This document shows positions 23,981 to 37,421 of a DNA stretch of 64,000 nucleotides, piece by piece. The number at the start of each line of letters is the position of its first letter. The first letter of the stretch is position 1. The notes under the pieces were generated by a model, which was not told where the DNA came from, did no database searches, and saw only the letters and a list, made by a program, of their open reading frames with translations. Both the position numbers and the translations under genes were made by a program. Where the stretch lies: the NCBI RefSeq assembly GCF_021130785.1, contig NW_025776244.1, positions 202,501 through 266,500 on the forward strand, written 5' to 3'. This stretch comes from Homalodisca vitripennis. Lineage: Eukaryota; Arthropoda; Insecta; Hemiptera; Cicadellidae.

Positions 23981-24146
23981 ATAATGTCAATAAGCAAAGC
24001 TGTTGGGCATGTTTCACCTGTTTTATTACCTAAAAATCTGTTCGTCTGTATTAAAAGCGCTTGCATGTCTAAACAAATTCGATGACAGGGGTAATGTCCG
24101 AAAACGGTTGAGAGCTTTCTTAAGCCAGGGGATCGTAGATATTAGA

Positions 24147-25425
24147 AGGTAATAGAGTACAGAACTTCAGATAAAGTGGAATAACTATTCATTATTTTAA
24201 GCTTCTGATTTAGGGATCGTGGCTCTCATACATTGAGAGGTTTCTGAGTCCATGAGTTTTGTACATCATGGCTTTACCCACAAGCTGATTCTTCCAAAAT
24301 CTCAGATTCATTCACAAATAATATCCTACTAGAGGCTGGAATATCTTATATGTAAAATTTAATATTCTAAATTGTTTGTTATTGTCATGCACTACAGATA
24401 TAGAGAAGCTGGGATTTCTTGTTAAGGGAAGTTCTCAGAGGCTAAGATACTCACAAAGGTTCAGCATTCTTACAAAGGGCATGCCATTCTATAGGTAATT
24501 AAATATTTTTCTGAGTGCGTTCTTAGTGTTTAGGGTAATCCCACTGTTAAGGTGGTGCTAAAGATGGAGTCTTGTATAAACATGGAAACGGACCGAATAT
24601 TAAGGCCAATTGGCCCAGAGGATTTAGTTACATTTCACATTGCTTCCTACTCAATTATTAATGATATTTACATGTCAATAATAAACTTGTTTTGAATCCA
24701 AGAAATCGTGTGTAATTTTCTATTGACTTGCTAGCATTCATTCATAGGCTGGAGGTTTATTACTTCAAATAGTTTCTAAACACTCCATATTAGTTAAATT
24801 GTACGATATCCACTATAAAGTTATTGTATTATTATATCATAAACGATTCAACCGCTTCATCTTATAACTGATAAGTTGGTTCTCCTATTTGGAAAATCTC
24901 TGTAAAATTTACTGTAACATGCTTAACACAAGACTGCTATTGATTATTCTAGTATAAAAGCGCATCACGTGACAAAGTGGTGGCGGAGTGAGGTTGGTAA
25001 ATATCACGGTAACCTAGTGCTTCGTTATCAAAGTGTCATTGGTTAGACTAGAGGTTTTACATTAATCTAATTTAAAATACTTTATACAATTTTGTTTCCA
25101 AAATCAGTTTGTATGTAAATGTCGACGTTTTATAACATTATCTCCAAGAATGAATTATTCGGTTACAGCGCAGGAGGTGAGAGCTAATTTGCGTTGTATA
25201 CTTGCACAATGTGATTTTTATTAAAATTATTAACGAAATTTCTTCTAATAAAGAAATTAAAAAATATATTCATTAGTTCTTATGGAGGTCAAAAGGTTTT
25301 GAAAACACGAAATGATTGTTTTCACACATTGTATTTTTAGTTTGAAACATTTAAAATGAACTCTTAGACGCTGAAATAAATGTTATATCCGCACCGGCTA
25401 ACTATATACAATGAGAGCATTTAAT
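24147..25425. repeat. Diverged segmental duplication, copy 2 (partner 1138-2400)
   Basis: Collinear with 1138-2400. It gives the uninterrupted sequence for the site where the left-edge non-LTR element sits, since DNA upstream of 24147 is unlike that element. Confidence 0.85.
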
Positions 25426-25659
25426 ATATTTATCTAGTAGTCTGACGGTGACGTGTCTATTTTTTTAATTTTCTGACGGTTTTTTTAAGTGTTTCAAGGC
25501 AGAAAAATGTATCTGAAAAACCTTTATCGTGTCATATGTTTAACCTTTTCACAAAATTACACCAAACATAGGCTGTCAACGAATTTCTTCTTAGAAAAAT
25601 CCATAATTTTTTCAAGGACCACCAGGTTATGTGTATATGCAGTGCAATCTTACCTCCTA

Positions 25660-26290
25660 GACCATCATTAATATATTTGTATTAGATTTACTATTTTTTC
25701 ACCTGGAACACGTTCCTAGTAGTAAATTAACTGTTACGCTTACAGTGGCAACAAAAATGTATATTTGTACAAAACTAGTTCTTTTGTTTTTCTTATGAAT
25801 ATAATGTTTACGTACACTTGTAAAATCACAGTTAGTTCTAGTTCACACTATAATAATATTCAAAAAAATTTCAAATATTTTTAATTGATGCAGTCGTAAA
25901 ATGTTGCACAGTGTAAAAATATACGAATATAGAGCCATATTTAAGTATTACACAAATCAGCTCAACCATATAATTCCAACCCTGCGAGCAGCGACTGCAC
26001 TACTGAGCGGTAATACAAGTTTTACCGCATTGTTACGTCCACGGATACTAGACTGTGGTTTCGTCTAATGACTTTTAGTTTTATCTATTTTAAAATTTAT
26101 TGGTTTGATGTTTTAATTTTAAACAAAGAGATTTTAATTTATCAGTATTCAAGTGATTTGGGAATCTTAAAGCTTTATTCCAACGTACTAAAATAAAAAC
26201 TTCACGTTCCATAGTGTCCATGAAATATAGATTTTAAATTTTTAGACCTTAATAACGTTTTATTGCCTTACCCAACAAAAGTCTTACGAT
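25660..26290. repeat. Segmental duplication (partner 40840-41450)
   Basis: GGAACACGTT, AACTAGTTCTTGTAATTTC-like text, CAGCTCAACC, AACCCTGCGAGCA and TTTTATCCCAACG-like text occur in order in both blocks with the same orientation. The divergence is heavy but collinear. No genes. Confidence 0.75.
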
Positions 26291-28789
26291 TTAATTTATT
26301 TAACTAATATTTACTTAGATATTCCTAGTAATAACTTTTACTCCAGATTCTACAATTGAGTGCTTCTTACAAGGAAGTATAATTTTTGTATGAGATGCCT
26401 TGTCTTATGAATCTTTGTTACTGCTTATGTTATTGATATGAAGCTATTAACTGTGATACATATATTTAACAAATTTGTTACATAATATATTCTGAAAAGT
26501 TTCTGCATTCTCTACCAAGTGCCTTTCCTGATATCTACCAAGTTTCCTATAGAATAAGTTCCTACTTCAGCACCTTTGTAAATTTGAATGTAACTCAACA
26601 ACAACGCAGTATCACGTGTCACGTGACAGGCCTCGCTGAGGTTACAAGCACAATGTCTAACTATAACTCGTTTTATAACTAGTTTAATTCTCAAGGTGGC
26701 CTATGGGCAAATAAACAGACATTCATATAAAAAACAAATCGCTACAAAAAACCATATTAATTCAAAATCTATGATTTGAAATGCACTATCATGAAGACAT
26801 TTTTTTTATTATACAAACAATATGTTTCACGAAGAAATTAATTTTTCCAGAGTAAATCTGTCTTAACTTATTTTTCCACCACGTGGTAAACTGAAAACTT
26901 TAGGTTCAACAAGTGTGTGATGTGTTGTAGCTTCATCTGATATAGTTACAATGAAATTAAACCATTCTTAAACTAGCACATAAAATCAGTAATGAAAATT
27001 TCGAGCGTCACTAATTTTTGTAAGACTAAACTTTAGAGGTATAACTCGCGGCAATATGTTCTCATAGGTATGACCATTAAATTAGAATTCGCATCAATCT
27101 ACCCTTACATTAAAATTTTCCACCGAATTCCTAACGGGACATCTATGTTCGATTGTAAAGTGCTACTGATTGCATCAAAAAGTTAGATTTTATGCCATAT
27201 GTCGCAGTAGAAAGTTTTATGTTTGTACGTTTACTAGAACAGAAAATATAAGCCCTTTCAAGACTTCTCAGTACTCCTGTAAAAATCGGTTCATTTTTAA
27301 AAGCGCGGACAAACAGAAAAACGGACAGACAGACAGACAGTGACAGGCTTCGCTCAAGCTCAGGCAATTATTTTTTTTCAACACAAATTAAATTCCAGGA
27401 ATACGATTGGTAATATAAGGACCCAGAGCTGAACGCAATGGCTACCAGATTTTATGGGTTCAAAGTGTCGCATTTCCCAGCACAAGACAATAGTAGCCAT
27501 AATGTTACATTTAACTTTTATACCATGTCTATTTATATAAAAACAAACAATATTTAAAACTGTTACAGTTTTGTTTTGAAAATTTAATAGTTCATATTAT
27601 TTTATATTTGTTTATAAAAGATTAATAAATAACTATAGGAGTTTAAACCACATATGTACACACACACACAGGAATCCATACAACAAGAAGAACATACACC
27701 CATACAATTTTGATAACTTACAATAAACATATATATATTAATAGATTTTAAAATTAATAAGAACTGGCAACCTATTTTAGAGTTAAAATTAACATAAAAC
27801 AAATTATCATACATATAAGATAGAAATACATAAGCTATTGTAAAATTGAATCATCAGATAAAATAAAGTAAATTCTTTAGGCCAAATACCACAGAATAAA
27901 TTAAATCTTAATATCAAGGAGATTGTTATGCAAAGTAAGTTTACAACACCTGGAGTTCAAAAGTGAATTTAGATCAGCTGGTGACTTTACAATAATGGAA
28001 TTTTATTCTTTTAAATGATGCCTTAATATGAGACTGAGAAGAAGCTTTTCTCATCAAAGTTAATAAACATTCGAGTTATTAAATACATTAATACTTTTAT
28101 TATTTGTATTAAATTGGTGAATCTCGATTTTTGAATCCAAGAACAGAAAAGACATGTACTAGATGATGAACACTTGAATATTGGATGGCAACCAGAACTC
28201 TCAGATCTGCAAGGATTACTACTACCAGCATTAATCTACACTAAACCGACAAAGGTGATTGGAAGATGAATAATTGTCAATGGAACATACAAAGTAAAAC
28301 TGGATTTGAACTCAAGTAAGATCTACCCAATTTAAGATTCCAAATCTTTCAAAATTCAAACTTATTTTTTGTATAAATACAAATTTAACATGTACCACAA
28401 TTTTTTCTATGTTGGATATAATTTTTCTTATGTGCCCATAGTAGTATAATCCACGAAACCCTGTATGTGATAAATAAACTCAATAAAAATAATTGTAAAT
28501 CAAACGTTTATGTATTAATATCAATAGCTAGTTAATCAAGGGCAAAGAATGGGTTAATAAATAAATAAAGCAAAAGAAAATTTAATAGAACCAATTTATT
28601 TCATTAATATTCTCTTTTTACCTTATAAATGTAAACGGTCAAAATAAAAAAAATGAATAAAACAGAAAATGAAGGCTTTTAATAACTACAAAGAAACTTG
28701 TACCGTAAATTAGTTAATTAAATTTCATATAATGTAAATTTCGCAACCTAGTCAGCCAGTATAATCTAATATTATTTTTATCCAATGTT
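26291..28789. other. Non-coding DNA with minor repeat relics
   Basis: 26512-26700 (CACGTGTCACGTGACAGG, GCCTCGCTGAGG) and 27143-27370, which ends in a GACA run at 27322-27340, look like tails of old repeats. The frames over them are not genes. A short CA run lies near 27659. The rest is AT-rich with no supported feature. Confidence 0.45.
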
Positions 28790-29110
28790 CCGGAACTAAA
28801 TTATTGGGCGGAGGGACTACCTAATTGGCACGCGTATGAATATTTTCTTCTAACCCTTTGTAGCAGCCCAATTATGTGACCGAGCAGACCTCGCGCGCTT
28901 CGTCCGCGAGTTTACGTGTCCCACGTGTCTCACGGCTCACAGGGCACATATTATTTGAGTAGATGGCTACCAGTTTCTTAACTTCTACTCATCGTCTAGT
29001 AACCACCGACTAGACATAACCCTTCGTAGACTACAGCGCCATTGTCTCGTGCCAAGACGCCGACACCCGGGTTGTGAGTCTACACATTGCGAAGGGAAGT
29101 AAAATCTTAT
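28790..29110. other. GC-rich island with inverted repeats, unidentified
   Basis: A CpG-containing stretch (GACCTCGCGCGCTTCGTCCG near 28888) that stands out from its surroundings. It holds a stem GTCTAGT/ACTAGAC near 28994 and imperfect arms CCCTTCGTAGACT (29020) and AGTCTACACATTGCGAAGGG (29077). No open frame fits. It could be the end of a DNA transposon or a promoter-like CpG patch. Confidence 0.4.
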
Positions 29111-32080
29111 GTTTTATAAAATAGAACATCGTAGGCATAATTCCATAGAACATTGGATATTTTAGGCCCACCTGGAAGATATGCATTTTTAGTTATTATA
29201 TTCTAAATGGCAGCAACGTGGCATTACATACTTTTCCTTTACCATCTAAAAGTGGTGCTTGTAAGTTTTAATAATTTAACTGAACTTATAAGTAAACTTT
29301 GCAATTCGAGTATTTATTACTACGACCTCAGAAGTCACCACCCCCATGTGTTATCGTCAAACGGTACAAACTTAGTGCCAATGAATTATTGAAGCTCGTA
29401 TACGAGATACAGTTTTTTTAAAAGATCCTCGAACAGAAAAGTCGTTACGTTTCTCGTACCCGTTCATTTCAAAATGAACGAGAAGGGCTAAATGTGAAAG
29501 GATCAGAACATAAAGTACAATCAAGTTTCTACATGTGCTCTGTACGCATTTGTAATGGAACTTGTGACGGTTCTTGATTACAACTGCACTTCTCTGTACG
29601 ACAATTTTTACATCAACAAACGGTTCGTTATGCCATAAAACATTTTGTGCTTATACATATGAAATGTTCTAATAAACGTTGCTACTTCTAGTAATAGAAT
29701 ATTTTAGTTTGAAATGTAATTTTTAATGTATTTAGAACTATAGTATTTGTCTACTATCAGGAAGTTTGTCCAACGCGAGTGATGATTGTCATGGATATAA
29801 TGATGAGTGAGGTGCGGTGATAATATTAAGTAGAGAAGACGAAAGCTTGAATACATAAATGCTTTCAATTTAATGGTCTTAAAATTTGATATATTTTTCT
29901 ATTTGTTAACGAATTTATTTATTCTGTAATATTATGGTGCTATCCTGGTTAACTTTAACATTAACATAAAATATTCTTTAATGCCGAGTAAATTCTAATG
30001 GAGTGACATTTACCATCATTGAATTCGGTGTTACCTGTATTATGTAAATTAAGCTTCGTAAAAACTTTCTACAACTGATCATTTTGTTCTCTAGATACCC
30101 TGCGGACAGACAGACAGACATATAGTAATTATATTTTGCACATCCCCTCGAGTGATGAATGGCATTTTCGCTTATTAAAATAAAAGTGATTCATGACGAA
30201 TAATATCCAGCAACTCGCAGCAACAAGCTGGCAATGTCGGTTCTATTTAATAGGAGACACTAAGTCATATTTCAAACTGATTTACTGTTCTGTGAGTTTG
30301 CATGCAAAGATTGACATATTTATCCTTTTAAAATACAGCTACTGATATTACAAACACCGGAGCCACCTTAATCTTTATTTCTGATCCTTAGTGAAGCCTA
30401 TTTAAGGCTGGATAATTCGTATTTATATCTCGAGAGTGAACTTATAAATTGTTTTGTAGAGCTTAATTCTCTATATGTAGCATAGGAGTTGAATTATAAT
30501 GCATGTTCTTACATGAGATTCACCTGATTGTGTGAACTTGTTTACATTATCTTAATAGTTTACCCCTATGAAAACTAGAAAATCGTGAAATAAATAAATT
30601 GTGTTCAAACAAATTGTGTAAAAATTAACAGAATTGTAATATTTGACTTAGTAACACGTTTATTTATCTCGAATATCCGTAAGTGTTTCAATAATGATTT
30701 CGCAGTAACAATTACTCTTTTGTTTGAATGGATTTAAAAAAAAATCTTTTCTGCGTGATGGTTGTCCGGCTGTGCAGGGCACATCAAGCATAAAATGTTC
30801 TTCAGGGCTTCAAATTTTGCATGTACCCTTAGTGTTTTACTTGACCAATGGTATATTTTACATTGTAATGGTACTGAAAAACACGATTTTACTGTGTACA
30901 CTGCACCGACAGTAGTAGTTATGGATCAGCGTGCATTGGTGATACAACACGTTCAATACCTAAACGAATGAATGAACACATGGCACACGACACGGTAAGA
31001 TGCAGAAGAATTGGCCATTATATTGTTTAACTCTAATTTATAGTTTACGAAATATAGCCATTTTGATTCACTAAACAAAATGTAGTAATGAAATTAATGT
31101 TGCAACGTACCTGTATTATATATTTGAATTTCCTTTGAATAATAGTACTTATTATTACTCTACCATTTAGTAATTTATTGTTCATGTGATAACCCAAGAA
31201 TCGTTAATATAAAATATTTAATTCAAGTATGTGTATGACACAAAGTTATATTACTTAATTTTGCATTCAATTTCGACAAAACGTAAGCAATAATTATCCA
31301 ATAACTGGCAGATAAAAATGGCCTTCAGTTATCTATAAAATTACGTATCACATAAGCTTTTATTATATTACAGAATTATCAATGATAATTCCCGTCTACA
31401 ATAAGATTACGAAACACATTTTCCAAAATTTACATCATAATCAATAAATAATCAGCTCAACATCTCAAAAATTTACTAAACTTTCAAAAAGAATAAACTA
31501 GTAAGCATTCGGTACTCTTCATAAATAAAACATTACACTCTCATAGAGCTCCATTTAGCCCATAATATAATATTACCAAATGTTATCTGAATATCAGAAC
31601 ATACCACACAACCAAGTATTGTAATATTATACAGTCCAATGTAGTTTTTTAGACATTTGTGCCTAAATGAAGTTATCTTTAAGCTATTAAATATTTCCTA
31701 ATTCCACCTTCTAAGTAATACACAATTATCTCAATTAAACTTTGCACAATAATATTATGTTTACATAAATAAACACATTACCTTATATACAAATTTAAAT
31801 ATTAGTTTGTTTAACTTTAAATTCACGCTAAAACAAAAGAAATTTAAATTTAATTCTAATTATGAATGAGTTTCATAGCAACTATTTATGTAAATGGTGT
31901 AATAGATAGTTTTAAAACGAAAAAAAAACTTAAATATTGAATTTACAAGTGTAATATTTTAACAGTTAAAAACAATATCCATCTCTATTATAATTATTTA
32001 AAAGTTCTTAATTAAAAGTATAAATCTCCCAATTGACGCTAAAGTGTTGCTACATTTATAAGAGTGCTTTTGTTTTGGTC
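29111..32080. other. Non-coding DNA
   Basis: Contains a GACA run near 30107 preceded by CGGACAGACAG, the same junction as at 27321, so it is probably a repeat tail. At 30730-30970 two overlapping 60-70-codon plus-strand frames lie in slightly GC-richer DNA without recognisable motifs. Nothing else is supported. Confidence 0.45.
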
Positions 32081-32089
32081 CAGCAATTT

Positions 32090-33384
32090 GTTTGACTCAA
32101 TAAGGCTTTTAACGTTTCGTCTAGAAGTTTAGAAATAGATTTTCATTCAGAATGTCTGTGAAGGTTTAATTTTGACTTCTAGTGGTAGTTCCAGTAAGGT
32201 TTTTATTAAATCAACAATTATAGACTATATTTCTCCTCAAATTTGTACATTAACGTTATTTAACTTTTAAGTGCAAGCAATCGAATACAATTAAGTTATG
32301 AATTTTAATCCTATGTCAACTTAAATTCACAATTTAAAAATTTTTCATCATTACACTGATATAAAATGACTAAAAGATGTCTCTTAGACATATTTAAGTA
32401 AATAATTCTTTAAGTAATCAATACTTTTTATCAAATATGTATGAACGGGTCTTATAAGATTTGGGCGTTGTAAACTGATTAATTTAAAAATACACGTTAA
32501 TTTTCGGGTTAATAATGAACCACAATAATGAGTTTAAAACAAATATACATTGCAGTCAAAATCATAAAAATTTACATAAAACAATATGACTTATAATTAT
32601 TTAAAGTATGTTTACAAATATTCTCTACAACGATTCATTATAATATGGATTGCAATAGGGTAATATTATTATTAATTGTAAAAATTTAATAAAGGCGAAA
32701 ATGGGTTCTAATTAGTTATTTCTATAGCTATATTACTTTAATAGTCTTGCAAATTTATAAGGAGCTCTGGTGGTAATTTCAGCAACTAATTAGATAACTT
32801 AAAATTTATAGACAGTATTTCTCCTCTAATTTATACAATATCCCTATTTATTTTTACAGTGTAAACAAGTAAATTTAATTATGTTATTATTCATTTTAAT
32901 CCTAAGTCAACTTGAATTAACTATTATCAAATTATTTTTAATATTACACTACTATAAAATGCCTGAAAGATGTCTCTCTGGCATATTTAACCAACTAATG
33001 CTCTAAGTATTCTTTACACTATTTATCAAATATGTATGAACGGACCTAAAAACATTTAGATGTGATTTTGAATGTGATTGTAAACTGATTCTTTCTGTAC
33101 ACTTATAGTACTTAAAGGATTTAAATCAATACATCAGGGGTTCTTTCAGTTTGTCCACAAAATGTAAGAAAGTTATTTGTTGATTAAGATAAAATTCACT
33201 AACAAAAACAATATAATAATTTTATATTTCCTTACAGATTAAAATCCTGTTAATAATTACATTATTACATCGGAACTGTTTCAATGTGTTTTTATGTAAT
33301 TATTAATCGCTAAATCTAAGATTTAAACTACTTTAGGTAAGAAGAATGGTTAGAGAAAAACATACAATTGTAAATAATTAAAGC
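32090..33384. repeat. Two adjacent upstream parts of composite units
   Basis: The unit start near 32150 (ATTTTCATTCAGAATGTCTG, AACAATTATAGACTATATTT) recurs as a second start near 32760 (GAGCTCTGGTGG, TTTATAGACAGTATTTCTCC). GATTCTTTCTGTACACTTAT follows at 33088 and TCGCTAAATCTAAGATTTAA at 33305. This shows local tandem growth of the array. Confidence 0.7.
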
Positions 33385-33520
33385 AACTCATCTATAAGTC
33401 ATTGTCTCGATCCTGGTCTTTGCCATAGTACTGGATGAATTCTGGTGCAGATCTTCCACGTCTTGCGTGTATAACGACTTTAACATAGCATTATATCTCC
33501 TTTGTTATTTCTATGGATAT
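33385..33520. repeat. Core module copy 7
   Basis: AACTCATCTATAAGTCATTG, GATCCTGGTCTTTGCC, then CTTCCACGTCTTGCGTGT, and the terminal TTTCTATGGATAT. It is the long-type lineage shortened by loss of its second half. It is followed by GTTATCTGATTACCCATACA and GTGTATATGATAAAT near 33630-33712. Confidence 0.8.
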
Positions 33521-34014
33521 CACAACAATATTTAAAATTCACGCTGTTGTATATGATTCACCTGTTTCTATTTATTTTGGTTTTCACCTTCACGTGTTTG
33601 TGTACAGTAAACCGAACATTAAACCTATTTTTGTTATCTGATTACCCATACAGATATAGACAAACAAGTTCTGTTATTTGTCTTACAATATCGTGTATAT
33701 GATAAATTATTATTGTTAATATTATTGTGATATTATATTATTTGGACAATTTATGGAAAATGAATGTAAACTGATTCTTTTTGTACACTTAGAGTACTGA
33801 ATGGATTTATGTCATGTGTTGTTAGCTCCCAAAATATAAGTTACTTGTTGATCAACATAATCTTCCGCATTGTAAAAATCCTGTTTATTGTAAACGCGTT
33901 GTAACTAATATAAATTGTTTCACTATTTTCCGTAATTATTTATCCCTAAAACTATGATTTAAACTTCTTTGGTTAAAAATAGACAAAAAACATTAAATTG
34001 TAAAATATTAAACT

Positions 34015-34262
34015 AACTCATCCAAAAGTACTTGTCTTGATCCTGGTCTTTGCCATCGTTTTCCTAGTGATATGTTACGTCCTGCGTGTTGAAAAATTTA
34101 AAGAAAAAAGCCTTTATCCTTATCAAACTTTTGGCCATCGCACTTGTTTCTGGCCGTGCTTCTCAAAATCAACGTGGTATGAGTTCAACGACTTTTCTAA
34201 ACAACACTTTTGCATTTATTGAGAACATTAAATTACCTGTCCTTTGTTTCTTCTATAGATAC
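34015..34262. repeat. Core module copy 8 (long type)
   Basis: Only about 630 bp after copy 7, with its own GATTCTTTTTGTACACTTAG and CCCTAAAACTATGATTTAAA blocks before it. So these two units are an obvious tandem pair. Holds CCTTATCAAACTTTTGGCCA, shared exactly with the copy at 56032, and ends TGTTTCTTCTATAG. Confidence 0.8.
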
Positions 34263-34849
34263 TACAAAAAGGATTAATATCTACACTGTCATGTACGTAT
34301 CACCTGTTTCCCTTTATTTTAGTTTTCGCTTTGATGTTATCTCACATAGTCTGCATTACAATACATTCAAACTGCAATAATTATACAGTTCCTTATAAAA
34401 AACAAAATAATTTTTGATATGGTATTAAATAAACAACAAATTATTTGAAAAACTAAGGAGAATCTGTTTGTTATTAAATATATTTCATACAATTTTTTAA
34501 GGTTTTTAATTTTTTTTTTAATAACTATTTTGTATAAGACTGGTAAAATGAAGACTATTTTTACAACCAATTTTCTATTTTCGAACTACTGCCCTAACAC
34601 TAGTAGCACTAGTTTAATTAACTTTCCATACTTATTGCATGTTTGACATTAATTACTCTCCTGCACTTTAACTACTTATAATTTTATTATTATTACTAAG
34701 AAAGTTACGGCAGTGACATATTCATTGCTTTAATCTAAAGTTGAACTTTAACAAATATTAAAAATTTATAATATATTTATCAGTATAAATATAAACATAT
34801 CAGAAAAGGTTAAAATGATTCAATATTATATACTTGATTTTGGGCTTAA

Positions 34850-35863
34850 CCCTCCAAATGGCAGTCATTTTTTCCTGTAGTGGTGGCATGTTTTTCGAGC
34901 CTCGTGCAAGGGTTTTTTAAAAAATTTATTAAAAATATAAATTAAAAGTAATATATATAGAAGTATATATTTTTTGTGTTCAGAATTAAACATATAATAA
35001 TATTAGTATTTAAATTTGGCCTTAAAAAAATGTTGACTAAAAAATTTTTTTCCATGAAATTCAAAATTTACATATTTTTTTTTTTGGGGGGGGGGGTTGG
35101 ACCATACCTAGCAAACCAAGTTATAGTAAGAAAACTATAAAAGTGAGATAGCCATTTTGTGTCAAATTTATTCTAGTTTCAGAAACACATAAGCATTATA
35201 CAAATTTATGAAACTATAATAACACTATATAACAAAAAGTAGCGATGCGCATAAATTGTGAAAATAGGGTGTATATGTAAGAGTTTGCTAATAAAAGTTT
35301 TACTAATACAGTTTTACTTCAATAAATGTTATATTGCATATTTTATTACTCAGAATGAAGGAAACTATACAGCAGTAGTAAAATAAATTCCATAACTTTT
35401 TTTGAAGAGTCGAAAAAAGTTTCATTTTGTCATTACTCAAAACTTTTGCGAAAAATGTTCGAGAAATTTATTTATTCTAAAATATATTTATTTGCACTAC
35501 TGCAATATTTAACAATTCACCACACACTAAACACAACACTAAAAACACAAATAAACTTACTAATAAACACGACTCGTCACATCAACAACTCAGACGGCAT
35601 CGACAACATGGCGGTCACATCTTTTTACGTTCCAAACTACGAACTTGGTACGTTGCAACTACAATACAAAGAGGAATAAAAACTATAGTATTCCTTAGGC
35701 TTTTTTTCCCGAATCCAATGGTGCATGAATCGAATCGATACGTTGCCGGAATATACTGTAATGAGTGATTATGCAAGGGAATGTTTGTTCATCAAAATGT
35801 TGATGAACAACAATACACAATGGGTTGTGTTTATCAAAATTTTGATGAACAACAGTTGGAGGG
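34850..35863. mobile_element. piggyBac-type non-autonomous element (MITE) with TTAA target duplication
   Basis: The element starts CCCTCCAA at 34850 and ends TTGGAGGG at 35863. These are perfect inverted ends, each flanked directly by TTAA (34846-34849 and 35864-35867). TTAA duplication and ends starting CCC are the signature of the piggyBac superfamily. Near the right end lie two imperfect palindromes (ATCAAAATGTTGATGAA and ATCAAAATTTTGATGAA), the sort of subterminal motif a transposase can bind. The 1014-bp interior has no transposase. The 77-codon frame at 35446-35679 is of unknown meaning. An 11-G run after a T run lies at 35086. Right of the insertion the DNA matches 3935 onwards, which lacks the element. 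Confidence 0.88.
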
Positions 35864-35867
35864 TTAA

Positions 35868-36620
35868 AGAGGCCTTTGACCATGTCCGCGGAGGATGTAA
35901 AGGATTCTCTAAAAGTATTATCTCTTTTAATGAGAAGAATTAGATTTTCTCTCACATCTATAACTCATGACCATAAGATATAAATATAGAATTATATTTG
36001 ATTTTTTTCAATATTCTCTACATACCGTATATTAAAAGCAATGAACCACTTATTACTTTTGACTTACAATGTGCTGTAATGACAATATTACAAGAGGTCC
36101 TTCCGTTTTCCAATTTTAAGCACTAGTGCATGGCGTGATATATCTGTGTAAAATTATAAAATGATACATACAGTAAAACTATTTCCCGATGGTTTTTCTT
36201 ACGGAGATGAAACTTTTCATTTCGTACTGGTTAAACTGCTTTAACCGAATTACTCTTTTTTAATTAAAATTTCTGTTTCTCTGCCTGTATTTACATATTT
36301 CTCACTGGCTGTACAGCTATTTGCATTTCTGCCTACATCTAGAAAACGAACTGGCGTACAGACAAAATTTGCATTGAGCGTCACTGTTATGATTAAAAAA
36401 TAAAAATAAAATGAGGAGCACTGATAGAGGTAATCGCCGCACGGTATAAGATTTTAGACTTTGGAACTGAGATAGAGTTACAGTACTGTACGTTCAAAAT
36501 CTGAGTGTGACCGCACCTATTCAATATACACCGCCCTTGTATTTTTTTATTCTCCTCCTTGTCATGTATAATAAGATCTTCTCATAGGCCAGTGGTCCAT
36601 CCTGTGGGATACGTTAGTTT
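35868..36620. repeat. Diverged segmental duplication (partner 3935-4770)
   Basis: Begins exactly after the TTAA of the MITE. It follows the partner to TCTCCTCCTTGTCATGTATA and ATAGGCCAGTGGTCCAT near 36550-36600. The TA microsatellite of the partner is absent. Confidence 0.8.
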
Positions 36621-37421
36621 ATTGTGAGAAGATAAGGTAGATCATTTTAAAATTAATAAGACATGTTTGATACATACTTAAATTCGCTGATTGCTAACAA
36701 AATCAGAAAGAATGTACAACCCTCGAGGTTTTATACCACTCAAAAAGGTTTACTTATACGTATTTCTGCCCTACTAACATATTTCTTGTGGTCACTCAAG
36801 TATTGTCACAGCTCATATACCTACCAAATACCGGATACTGGATCTTCTTCCTCACAAGATTGAGGCAGATTTTCTTTGCAGTTAAAAAGACGCGTACATT
36901 AGAAAACTTAATTCACTATACTTCCTCGTTTATTAAAATCCTCTAGAATTTACATTAATCTAACTCTTAAATAATGTAAACACTCGAAATTTGAGTGCTT
37001 CTGGCCCCGGTCAGCTTCCAATTTTAGGGGAGTTTCTAGACTCTGAGAGCTCCCAGCTTTTTCCTCCCTCTGGGACTGGCTGATCACGAGTTCCAGGCGT
37101 TCATGTGTAGAGGTCCTTAGCCAAATACTACTCTACTAACGGACTGGTTTTGAGGAGTACCTGCCCGAACACACGATTTTTTAATGTTAAAATTGTAAAA
37201 ACATTCATTCCAAGTAAATTTAAAGTTCAGAGAGCCGTGCAGGCATGTTTTCAAAAGTTAGCAACTGTTGACTCTCCCGAGCCTCTAGATGTTTGAAAAC
37301 ATATTTATATTGTATGTAAAAATGTGCATTGACCAATAGGCTCGTACTGAGGCTGGCAGAACGACCGCACTGCATGAAACAGGTCCACGATTTATTAAAG
37401 TTTGCTCTCGCAGGCTTGAGT
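36621..37421. other. Non-coding DNA with a moderately GC-rich patch
   Basis: 36990-37180 is GC-richer (CTTCTGGCCCCGGTCAGC and following). No family, frame or RNA gene is recognised. Confidence 0.4.

Noticed and set aside
27143..27367. 74-codon minus-strand frame
   Set aside because: Crosses a GACA short tandem repeat and repeat-tail sequence; no protein features.
35446..35679. 77-codon frame inside the piggyBac-type element
   Set aside because: No transposase motif; low-complexity Thr/Asn/Leu composition in C-rich DNA.
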